Shown: positions 55,407 through 64,000 of the stretch, piece after piece
Numbering within the stretch: position 1 is the stretch's first letter
Layout: each line of letters begins with the position of its first letter
Assembly: GCF_035917455.1 (NCBI RefSeq)
Contig: NZ_CP109078.1
Location: 7,548,001-7,612,000, forward strand
DNA length: 64,000 nucleotides
Source of the DNA: Micromonospora sp. NBC_01796
Lineage (GTDB): Bacteria > Actinomycetota > Actinomycetes > Mycobacteriales > Micromonosporaceae
Direction of reading: 5' to 3'
The notes under the pieces: model-generated
What the model was told of the DNA's origin: nothing
Database searches by the model: none
Seen by the model: the letters and a program-made list of their open reading frames with translations, nothing else
Position numbers and translations under genes: made by a program

Positions 55407-55703
55407 GTGGTAACCCAGACCGAGACCGATGAGCTGCGTGTTTGGGTGGACCAGGACCTCTGCACCGGCGACGGCCTCTGCGTGCAGTACGCCCCGGAGG
55501 TCTTCGAGTTCGACATCGACGGCCTGGCGTACGTCAAGGACGGCTCGGGCGAGATGCTGCTCGCCCCGGGCAGCCGGGTCGACGTACCCGCCCACCTGCG
55601 GCTCGACGTGATCGACGCGGCCAAGGAGTGCCCGGGCGACTGCATCCACGTGCTGCGCAGCCGGGACGACGTCGAGGTCGCCGGTCCGGACGCCGAGGAC
55701 TGA
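55407..55703 (+). CDS. Small ferredoxin, probably [3Fe-4S]
   Basis: A 98-residue ferredoxin with four cysteines: Cys19 and Cys25 (CTGDGLC) and Cys75 and Cys79 (ECPGDC). The spot where [4Fe-4S] ferredoxins have the middle Cys of CxxCxxC is Asp22, which points to a [3Fe-4S] cluster on Cys19, Cys25 and Cys75. It lies divergent from arc, a frequent neighbour in actinomycetes. GTG 55407 has GGAGGGG 5 bases upstream. No P450 partner is near. Confidence 0.87.
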   Translation: MVTQTETDELRVWVDQDLCTGDGLCVQYAPEVFEFDIDGLAYVKDGSGEMLLAPGSRVDVPAHLRLDVIDAAKECPGDCIHVLRSRDDVEVAGPDAED

Positions 55704-55719
55704 TCCGGGCGCGGACGAC

Positions 55720-55737
55720 CCGAGCTTCCCGGCTCGG
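55720..55737. terminator. Weak hairpin between convergent genes
   Basis: CCGAGC and GCTCGG arms (55720-55725, 55732-55737) around 6 bases, between the ferredoxin gene and the leftward gene ending at 55766. Only 6 pairs, so low confidence. Confidence 0.35.
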
Positions 55738-55765
55738 CCGGGGAGACGAAGCCGGCGGGACCGGC

Positions 55766-56338
55766 TCACAGCATGGGACGGCCGAGTACCGAGGCGACCA
55801 GTCGGGCAAACTCCTCGAGCCGGGCGATCTGCCCCGCCCCGCCGTCGTCGAAGGTCTTGCCGAAGCGCAGCGCGTCGTGCCGGGGTGAACCCACCACCTC
55901 GTCCGCCGGGACCCCCTCGTCCAACGAGCTGAGCAGCAGGTAGACGTCGATGCTGTCGACCCGTACGCCGCCGCTCGGGGTCCGGGTCAGCCGTCGGCGG
56001 CACCCCACCTCGGTGACCGTCGAGACCGGGACGACCCGCAGCGAAGAGGTCATCGACCCGGCCGGCCCGTCGTCCGGCGGGATGTCCTCACCGTGCCAGA
56101 GGATCAACCGGCTGCCGTCGCAGACCGCCACCTCCTGCCAGACCCCGTTCACCTCGTTGACGAACCGTTCCAGGGTGAACCCCAGCACGGAGGCGCCGCG
56201 CAGCACGCCGCCCAGCGCCTCCAGCGCCACCTCGGGGTCGCGGAGGTACGCCCGCGCAGCCGACTCCAGGTCCTGGTACGGCGACCAGTCCGGGAAGACG
56301 GCGGGGAGGTCCCCGCCGCCGAAGGTGGGCCTGCTCAT
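55766..56338 (-). CDS. Conserved hypothetical protein next to trmI
   Basis: A 190-residue soluble protein, not recognised. Sequence marks: GGDLPAVFPDWSPYQDLESAARAY near the start, VSTVTEVGCRRRLTRTPSG, IDVYLLLSSLDEG and ALRFGKTFDDGGAGQIARLEEFARL at the end; the mixed alpha/beta pattern suggests one compact domain. No catalytic cluster. GGAGG lies 5 bases before ATG 56338. It follows trmI by 37 bases and probably shares its transcript. Confidence 0.75.
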   Translation of the reverse strand: MSRPTFGGGDLPAVFPDWSPYQDLESAARAYLRDPEVALEALGGVLRGASVLGFTLERFVNEVNGVWQEVAVCDGSRLILWHGEDIPPDDGPAGSMTSSLRVVPVSTVTEVGCRRRLTRTPSGGVRVDSIDVYLLLSSLDEGVPADEVVGSPRHDALRFGKTFDDGGAGQIARLEEFARLVASVLGRPML

Positions 56339-56375
56339 GCGGACCTCCCGAGGTTGATGATCACTGCACGTCCCT

Positions 56376-58510
<2,135 letters not shown>

Positions 58511-58612
58511 CGTGTCGATGCTACGTAACCGCGCGGAGCAAGCTCGCCCGCGGCTTGCTTCCGGGGGCCCGTGCCCGCGTAACCGTCGTACCGGTGGCCT
58601 AGCCTTCCGGTC

Positions 58613-59524
58613 ATGGTGGCGGAGATGGTGACGAAGCAGACGGCCGGGCGATCCCCGGTGGCCGAGCGGCCCCCCGGGCCCTCCCTCTCGCCGTCGCGGG
58701 CGGCGGATTTCAAGACCTGCCCGCTGCTCTACCGGTTCCGCAGCATCGACCGGTTGCCCGAGCGGACCAGCCTGGACCAGATTCGCGGCACCCTGGTGCA
58801 CGCGGTGCTGGAAAGGCTCTTCGACCTGCCCGCGGCGGACCGCACACCGGCGGCCGCGGACGACCTGGTGACACCGCAGTGGGACCAGTTGGTGGCCCGG
58901 GAGCCGGAGCTGACCGACCTGTTCCCCGAGGACGCGGCGATCGACGTGACCGAGTTCCTCGGCTCGGCGCGCCGGCTGCTCGAGGGTTACTTCACGGTGG
59001 AGGACCCCCGCCGGCTCGAGCCCGCCGAGCGGGAGACGCTGATCTCCACGGTCGTCGACGACGAGTTGCTGATCCGCGGTTACATCGACCGGCTCGACGT
59101 CGCCCCGGACGGGGCGTTGCGGGTGGTCGACTACAAGACCGGAGGAGCACCCAGGGAGGCGTTCGAGGCACGTGCGCTGTTCCAGCTCAAGTTCTACGCG
59201 CTGGTGCTCTGGCGTACCCGTGGGGTGGTGCCGAAGGTGCTCCGGCTGCTCTACCTCAAGGACGCCGAGATCTGCGACTACGCGCCGGACGCCGACGAAC
59301 TCGCCCGGTTCGAGCGCACCCTGGTCGCCCTCTGGCGGGCGATCGAGCAGGCCACCGCCAAGCAGGACTTCCGGCCGAAGCCGAGCCGGCTCTGCGACTG
59401 GTGCAGCCACCAGGCGCTCTGCCCCGCCTACGGCGGCACGCCGCCGCCGTTCCCGGAGTTGACGGTCACCGCGGTCGTGCCGGAGCAACCCAGCCGGTCC
59501 GCCGGGCCCGCCGTGGACGAGTAG
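58613..59524 (+). CDS. RecB-family PD-(D/E)XK nuclease
   Basis: A 303-residue nuclease of the AddB/RecB/Cas4-like group. His in GTLVHAVLERL, Asp in YIDRLD, VVDYKTG (Asp and Lys) and FQLKFYALVL (Gln) make the PD-(D/E)XK site. A Cys at KTCPLLYRF plus CDWCSHQALCP give four cysteines for an iron-sulfur cluster. It is Rv2119 by family and position. ATG 58613 has TAGCCT 7 bases upstream (leaderless). Confidence 0.9.
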   Translation: MVAEMVTKQTAGRSPVAERPPGPSLSPSRAADFKTCPLLYRFRSIDRLPERTSLDQIRGTLVHAVLERLFDLPAADRTPAAADDLVTPQWDQLVAREPELTDLFPEDAAIDVTEFLGSARRLLEGYFTVEDPRRLEPAERETLISTVVDDELLIRGYIDRLDVAPDGALRVVDYKTGGAPREAFEARALFQLKFYALVLWRTRGVVPKVLRLLYLKDAEICDYAPDADELARFERTLVALWRAIEQATAKQDFRPKPSRLCDWCSHQALCPAYGGTPPPFPELTVTAVVPEQPSRSAGPAVDE

Positions 59525-59546
59525 CCCTCCTCCCGAGGCCGGTGGC

Positions 59547-59566
59547 CCTCCTCCTCAAGGAGGAGG
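59547..59566 (+). terminator. 9-bp hairpin after the RecB-like gene
   Basis: CCTCCTCCT and AGGAGGAGG arms (59547-59555, 59558-59566) separated by two bases, 22 bases after the stop codon. A purine/pyrimidine-rich stem, possibly a terminator. Confidence 0.5.
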
Positions 59567-59623
59567 CGCATTCCACCCCTGGGTGCGGACGTCGGCACCC
59601 CGGCAGCGGCTACCGTGCGGAAC

Positions 59624-60922
59624 ATGACCCGCATCGACGTCCCGGCCGTCCTCGACCGGCCGCCGGGTGGGACCGGACCGGACGCCGGGCCGCGCCCGCC
59701 CACCGGGTGGCGGCGGGGCCTGCTTCCCACCGGGTACGTCCCGGCCACGTTCGGCCGGGACGTTCTCCTGGCGGCTCTGGTCGTACTGACCGAGGTGCTG
59801 CTGGTGGCGACCGGACCACCCGAGGCCACCATCGACGGATGGCCGAGAACGATCACCTGGAGTCTGGTCTGCGCGGTGCCGATCGCGCTGCACCGGGCCT
59901 GGCTGCCGGCTGCGGTGGCACTGGCGCTGACCGGTTTTGCCGCCGCGGTGGTCGACGGGCACCAGCCGCTGACCGCGGTGGTGGCGTTCATCCTGCTGAC
60001 CTACACCACCGCCGCGGGCTTCACCCTGCGCCGGGCGATCCTCGTGGCCACCGCGCTCTGGGTGCCGATCCTGGTCACCGCCCTGGCACTGCCGGCGGCC
60101 CGGGACCAGATCGGGGTCTCCGGGGGATATCTGCTGTTCACCAACGTACTGATCGCGTTGGTCTGCTTTTTTGTCGGACGTACGGTGCACGCTCGGCGGG
60201 CGACGATCCGGGCGCTGGAGGAGCGTGCCCGGGTGGCGGAGGAGAACCAGCGCTCCATGGCCGACCAGGCGGTCGCCGACGAGCGGCGGCGGATCGCCCG
60301 CGAGCTGCATGACGTGGTCGCGCACCACGTCAGCGTGATGAGCGTGCTGGCGACCGGTGCCCGACGGGTGCTGCCCCGCGACCCCGCCGCCGCGGACGAG
60401 GCGCTGGACAGCATCGCGGAAACCGGCCGGACCACGCTGCGGGAGCTGCGCCGGCTGCTCGACGTGCTGCGTACCGACGACGCCGAACCGGCCGCCGACC
60501 TCACCCCGCAGCCCGGACTCGCCGGACTGGAGTCGCTGGTCGACCAGGTTCGCGAGGCGGGTCTGCCGGTCACCCTGCGGGTCGACGGCGTACCGGCGCC
60601 GCTGGAGCCCAGCCTCGCCCTGACCGTCTTCCGGATCGTGCAGGAGGCGCTGACCAACGCGCTCAAGCACGCCGGTACGGCCACCGCACAGGTCCGGCTC
60701 ACCTTCGGCGTCTACTGGCTGGTGGTCGAGATCCTGGACACCGGGCGCGGCCCCTCGCTCGACCCCAACCTCGCCGGACACGGCCTGGTCGGGATGCGGG
60801 AACGGGTCGCCCTCTACGGTGGAACCCTGCGTACCGGCCCCCGTCCGGGCGGCGGCTTCCGGGTCTACGCGAAGGTCCCGATGGAACGCCTCGGCGTACC
60901 GAGCAACGAGGAGACGGCGTGA
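59624..60922 (+). CDS. NarL-type sensor histidine kinase
   Basis: A 432-residue HisKA_3 kinase with four to five membrane helices at about 40-185, a short linker helix and the kinase core. Phospho-acceptor His is in ARELHDVVAHHVSVM; the N-box region is EALTNALKHA, and GHGLVGMRERVALYGG closes the ATP site. The Asp in the D-box is DTGRGPS. With no outer sensory domain it probably senses within the membrane. ATG 59624 has TACCGT 7 bases upstream (leaderless). It is coupled to the mini-gene and response regulator that follow. Confidence 0.92.
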   Translation: MTRIDVPAVLDRPPGGTGPDAGPRPPTGWRRGLLPTGYVPATFGRDVLLAALVVLTEVLLVATGPPEATIDGWPRTITWSLVCAVPIALHRAWLPAAVALALTGFAAAVVDGHQPLTAVVAFILLTYTTAAGFTLRRAILVATALWVPILVTALALPAARDQIGVSGGYLLFTNVLIALVCFFVGRTVHARRATIRALEERARVAEENQRSMADQAVADERRRIARELHDVVAHHVSVMSVLATGARRVLPRDPAAADEALDSIAETGRTTLRELRRLLDVLRTDDAEPAADLTPQPGLAGLESLVDQVREAGLPVTLRVDGVPAPLEPSLALTVFRIVQEALTNALKHAGTATAQVRLTFGVYWLVVEILDTGRGPSLDPNLAGHGLVGMRERVALYGGTLRTGPRPGGGFRVYAKVPMERLGVPSNEETA

Positions 60923-61006
60923 CCGAGCACCGCGAGGTCACCGGCCAACTCTGGTCAGTCAGTCACGGCGACGACGAGCGAAGCGAGGAGACGGCGTGAC
61001 CGAGCA
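60907..61006 (+). repeat. 23-base direct repeat at the kinase-regulator junction
   Basis: CGAGGAGACGGCGTGACCGA and the next three bases occur identically at 60907-60929 and 60984-61006, 77 bases apart. The copy holds the ribosome site (GAGGAG), the coupled GTGA and the first codons. The intervening ACGACGAGCGAAGCGAG stretch looks like a short interspersed element of the kind common in Micromonospora genomes (memory, not checked). Confidence 0.7.
60919..60999 (+). CDS. 26-codon coupled mini-gene between kinase and regulator
   Basis: GTG 60919 overlaps the kinase stop (GTGA), and its own stop TGA 60997-60999 overlaps the regulator start (GTGA). It reads MTEHREVTGQLWSVSHG and on to SEETA. It exists because the junction sequence is duplicated (see the repeat at 60907-61006). 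It is probably not a functional protein but could keep ribosomes moving from kinase to regulator. Known function: none. Confidence 0.4.
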   Translation: MTEHREVTGQLWSVSHGDDERSEETA

Positions 61007-61703
61007 GGGCGAAGCCAGTACCTATACGCGGGGTGGGGCGCGGCCGGTACGGATCCTGCTCGCCGACGACCAGCCGTTGCTGCGTACCGGGTTCCGGATG
61101 GTGCTCAGCGCCGAGAGTGACCTCGACATCGTGGGCGAGGCGGGTGACGGTGCCGAGGCGGTCGACCTGTCCCGCCGGCTGCTGCCCGACGTGGTGCTGA
61201 TGGACATCCGGATGCCCCGGATGGACGGGGTGGCGGCGACCCGGGCGATCGTCGAGTCCCGCCTGCCGGTACGGGTGCTCATCCTGACCACGTTCGACCT
61301 GGACGAATACGTGGTGGGGGCGTTGCGGGCCGGTGCGAGCGGCTTCCTGGCCAAGGACGTACCGGCGGACGACCTGGTGACCGCTATCCGTACGGTGGCC
61401 GCTGGTGAGGCGGTGGTCGCCCCGCGCATCCTCAAGCGGCTGCTGGACCAGTTCGCCGGTGTGCTGCCCGACCCGTCGGCGACCCCGCCGAGGGCGCTCG
61501 ACGTGCTCACCGAGCGCGAGCGTGAAGTGCTGGTGCACATCGCCCGTGGACTGTCCAACGCGGAAATCGCACGCACGTTGTCGATCAGTGAAACCACGAT
61601 CAAGACGCATGTCGGACACGTACTCACCAAACTCGGTCTGCGCGATCGGGTGCAGGCGGTCGTGTTGGCGTACGAGTCGGGACTGATCCGTCCGGGGGCA
61701 TGA
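60996..61703 (+). CDS. NarL/FixJ-family response regulator
   Basis: A 235-residue regulator. Receiver domain about 18-135: acidic pair in LLADDQPLL, phospho-Asp in VVLMDIRMPRMDG, Thr in ILTTFD, Lys in FLAKDVP. LuxR-type HTH at about 170-230: LTEREREVLVHIARGLSNAEIA, ISETTIKTHVGHVLTKL. GAGGAG lies before GTG 60996. It likely controls the ABC transporter genes that follow 177 bases downstream. Confidence 0.94.
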   Translation: MTEQGEASTYTRGGARPVRILLADDQPLLRTGFRMVLSAESDLDIVGEAGDGAEAVDLSRRLLPDVVLMDIRMPRMDGVAATRAIVESRLPVRVLILTTFDLDEYVVGALRAGASGFLAKDVPADDLVTAIRTVAAGEAVVAPRILKRLLDQFAGVLPDPSATPPRALDVLTEREREVLVHIARGLSNAEIARTLSISETTIKTHVGHVLTKLGLRDRVQAVVLAYESGLIRPGA

Positions 61704-61741
61704 CGCACCGATAACGGTCGTGCGACGCAGCGTGGTGAGCC

Positions 61742-61785
61742 CGTACCCTCCTTTGGTCGGAGCCGGGAGGGTACGACGGTCGTAC
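61742..61785 (+). promoter_or_regulatory. Overlapping hairpin and palindrome before the ABC transporter
   Basis: CGTACCCTCC (61742-61751) pairs with GGAGGGTACG (61766-61775), 10 bp with a 14-base loop. A second palindrome, GTACGAC-G-GTCGTAC (61771-61785), overlaps it. The first may be the terminator of the regulator gene; the second may be a regulator operator, lying before a TAGCGT -10-like box at 61831-61836. Confidence 0.5.
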
Positions 61786-61880
61786 CGGAAAACCCTCCGC
61801 CGGCAGGATGGCCGGATTGCCTCGGCCACCTAGCGTGACCCAGGGACGGCAACCGTCGTCAATCGAACGAGGGAGAGATC

Positions 61881-62657
61881 GTGACGGGGACAACATCCGC
61901 GGCCGGCGGTACGGCGGCGGCGCGCGCGAGTGACGTGTGGAAGGTGTACGGCAGCGGTGAAGCGCAGGTCATCGCCCTACGCGGAGTCACCGCCGAATTC
62001 GAACAAGCCCGCTACACCGCCATCATGGGACCCAGCGGCTCCGGCAAATCCACCCTCATGCACTGCCTCGCCGGACTCGACTCCGTCACCCGCGGCACCA
62101 TCCACATCGGCGACACCACCGTCACCGGACTCAACGACAACGGACTCACCAAACTCCGCCGCGACAAAGTCGGCTTCATCTTCCAACAATTCAACCTCCT
62201 CCCCACCCTCACCGCCGAAGAAAACATCCTCCTCCCCCTCTCCATCGCCGGCCGCAAACCAAACCCCGACTGGTACAACACCGTCATCAAAACCGTCGGA
62301 CTAGCCGACCGACTCCACCACCGACCCAACCAACTCTCCGGCGGCCAACAACAACGCGTCGCCTGCGCCCGCGCCCTCGTCGCCAAACCCGACGTCATCT
62401 TCGCCGACGAACCCACCGGAAACCTCGACAGCCGAGCCGGCGCAGAAGTCCTCACCTTCCTCCGCGACAGCGTCCGCAACCACCACCAAACCATCGTCAT
62501 GGTCACCCACGACCCCGTCGCCGCCAGCTACGCCGACCGCGTCATCTTCCTCGCCGACGGCGCCATCGTGGACGAGTTGACCGACCCCACGGCGGAGGCG
62601 GTGCTCGACACCCTCAAGCACCTGGACGTGCTGGCCCACCAGGCCGAGGTGGCGTGA
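61881..62657 (+). CDS. MacB/LolD-like ABC transporter ATP-binding protein
   Basis: A 258-residue ATPase for an FtsX-type permease. Walker A GPSGSGKST, Q-loop FIFQQFNLLP, signature LSGGQQQR, Walker B VIFADEPTGNLDS and VTHDP are intact. The gene is a mosaic: from about 61975 to 62565 nearly all Lys, Glu and Gln codons end in A and Leu is CTC/CTA-heavy, while both ends use AAG, GAG, CAG and CTG like the neighbours. GTG 61881 follows GGGAGAG. It shares one base with the permease gene (TGATG). Confidence 0.93.
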   Translation: MTGTTSAAGGTAAARASDVWKVYGSGEAQVIALRGVTAEFEQARYTAIMGPSGSGKSTLMHCLAGLDSVTRGTIHIGDTTVTGLNDNGLTKLRRDKVGFIFQQFNLLPTLTAEENILLPLSIAGRKPNPDWYNTVIKTVGLADRLHHRPNQLSGGQQQRVACARALVAKPDVIFADEPTGNLDSRAGAEVLTFLRDSVRNHHQTIVMVTHDPVAASYADRVIFLADGAIVDELTDPTAEAVLDTLKHLDVLAHQAEVA

Positions 62658-64000
62658 TGCTGCGTGCCACGCTGAAGAGCCTGCTCTCACGCAAGCTCCG
62701 GCTGGTCCTGTCCGGTTTCGCGATCATCCTCGGCGTGATGTTCGTGGCCAGCGCCTTCGTGCTCACCGACAGCCTCGGCGGCCGGTTCGAGCAGCTGTTC
62801 CAGACCATCAACAAGGACGTCGCGGTCCAGGTGCAGGCCACCGACGAGGCGCGGGAGGAGGTGACTCCGCCGCTGCTGACCGAGGCCGACCTGGATCGGC
62901 TGGCCGCGGTCGACGGGGTCCGCGCGGTCGCCGGGGACGCCAGTTCGGAGGGGATAACCCCGTTCCGCAAGGACAACGGCAAGGCACTGCCTGCCGGCGC
63001 CCCGCACCTCGGGATCGGGCTGGCCGACGACGACTTCGTCGCCGACGGTCTGCTGCACGTGGCGGAGGGTCGGGCCGCACAGGCCGACAGCGAGGTCACC
63101 CTGACCCGCTACACGGCCGAGCAGACCGGTCACAAGATCGGTGACCGGATCAAGATCTACGTGCCGCGGAGCGCCACCAGCCCGGAGTGGACCGTGGTCG
63201 GTCTGCTGGAGTACTCGGGCGGGCGGACGTCGCTCGGCGGCGAGACGATGGTCGGGTTCACCGTGCCGGAGGCGCAGCGCCTCTTCTACGGCACCACCGG
63301 GGTGTTCGGCGCCGCCCAGCTCGAGGCCGAGCCGGGGGTGTCGCAGGAGACCCTGAAGCAGCGGGTCGCCACGGCCACCCCGGCCGGGTTCGAGGCGATC
63401 ACCGGTCAGGAGGCGGCCGACGAGCAGGCGTCCCAGCTCAAGCAACTGCTCACCTTCGTGAACTGGTTCTTCCTCGGCTTCGCGTTGATCGCCCTGCTGG
63501 TCGGGATGTTCCTGATCTTCAACACCTTCAACATCATCATTGCCCAGCGGTCGCGGGAACTGGCACTGCTGCGGGCACTCGGGGCGAGCTGGCGGCAGGT
63601 CACCGGCAGCGTGCTGGTCGAGGCAGTGGTGGTGGGCGTGATCGCGTCCACTCTGGGCCTGGGCGCGGGCATCGCGGTCGCGGCGGGGCTGCAGGCGCTC
63701 ACCGGTGCCCTCGGTTTCCCCCTGCCCGAGGGCGGGCTCACCGTCAGCGGCACCGCCATTCTGGCGTCGTACCTGGTCGGCGTCGTGATGACGGTGATCG
63801 CGGCGCTGGTCCCGGCGGTCCGGGCCGCAGGAGTGCCGCCGATCGCGGCCATGCGCGACGTGGTCCGGCCGGACAAGTCACTGCGCGGGCTGACCATCAC
63901 CGGTGGGGTGATCACCGCGATCAGCGTCGCGCTGCTCAGCATCGGGCTGGTCGGCGTGGAAGGGCTGACCGCGGTGGCGCTCGGCGGTGGCGTACTGCTC
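62657..64000 (+). CDS. FtsX-like ABC transporter permease (MacB type), 3' end outside the window
   Basis: The frame from ATG 62657 is open for 448 codons to the window edge. First helix at about residues 17-37 (LVLSGFAIILGVMFVASAFV), then a large outer MacB-like domain at 40-255, then three helices at about 265-380 (FNTFNIIIAQRSRELALLRALGA is the FtsX mark) and the start of a fourth or fifth. A second half is expected, as such permeases are about 830-850 residues. It should work with the ATPase on lipids, peptides or antibiotics at the membrane, under the two-component system upstream. Confidence 0.92.
   Translation, partial: MLRATLKSLLSRKLRLVLSGFAIILGVMFVASAFVLTDSLGGRFEQLFQTINKDVAVQVQATDEAREEVTPPLLTEADLDRLAAVDGVRAVAGDASSEGITPFRKDNGKALPAGAPHLGIGLADDDFVADGLLHVAEGRAAQADSEVTLTRYTAEQTGHKIGDRIKIYVPRSATSPEWTVVGLLEYSGGRTSLGGETMVGFTVPEAQRLFYGTTGVFGAAQLEAEPGVSQETLKQRVATATPAGFEAITGQEAADEQASQLKQLLTFVNWFFLGFALIALLVGMFLIFNTFNIIIAQRSRELALLRALGASWRQVTGSVLVEAVVVGVIASTLGLGAGIAVAAGLQALTGALGFPLPEGGLTVSGTAILASYLVGVVMTVIAALVPAVRAAGVPPIAAMRDVVRPDKSLRGLTITGGVITAISVALLSIGLVGVEGLTAVALGGGVLL

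Overview
The window is high-GC DNA with GTG/ATG starts, many overlapping stop-start junctions and a complete Pup-proteasome locus, so it comes from an actinomycete. Gene content and codon habits fit Micromonosporaceae (a Micromonospora-like soil actinomycete), which is an inference from family-level features, not a database match. No tRNA, rRNA or CRISPR array was recognised.

Region 1 (about 0.7-9 kb) is a haem-iron uptake island. Two divergent transcription units flank a short region with two IdeR/DtxR-type iron boxes. Leftward lie a secreted HtaA-type haem-binding protein that ends in a WxL-like domain, a DUF916-type (WxL partner) membrane-anchored protein and a third anchored surface protein. 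Rightward lie an anchored surface protein, a haem-binding lipoprotein, permease, ATPase (HmuTUV) and haem oxygenase, all overlapping by 4 bases. Together they would catch haem at the wall, import it and open the ring to release iron. The pairing of HtaA with WxL-style wall attachment is the most novel-looking system here.

Region 2 (9-23 kb) is accessory: a hydrolase, a glucose-6-phosphate dehydrogenase, three GNAT acetyltransferases, a LysR/MFS divergent pair, a secreted M28 aminopeptidase, a hemerythrin/TetR divergent pair with clear palindromic operators, a MerR regulator, an IS5-type transposase remnant and an SDR oxidoreductase.

Region 3 (23-60 kb) follows the backbone known from Mycobacterium tuberculosis Rv2089c-Rv2119: M24 peptidase, 5'-3' exonuclease, HelY-type helicase, TatC, TatA, PafC, PafB, PafA, proteasome alpha and beta, Pup, Dop, ARC/Mpa, TrmI and a RecB-like nuclease. 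It is broken up by envelope-sugar genes: rmlA, rmlD and a GT2 between pafA and prcA; an acyltransferase between pup and dop; and a GT2, DUF2304, DUF2142 and GtrA set between dop and arc. Pup ends in Gly-Gly-Glu, so it needs no deamidation before ligation.

Region 4 (59.6-64 kb) is a NarL-type two-component system followed by a MacB-like ABC transporter whose permease runs off the window. The kinase-regulator junction carries a 23-base direct repeat that makes a 26-codon coupled mini-gene, and the ATPase gene has a central block with codon use unlike its own ends.

Fifteen genes have a TANNNT-like -10 box 6-7 bases before the start codon and no Shine-Dalgarno sequence, which points to widespread leaderless transcription and was used to choose starts.
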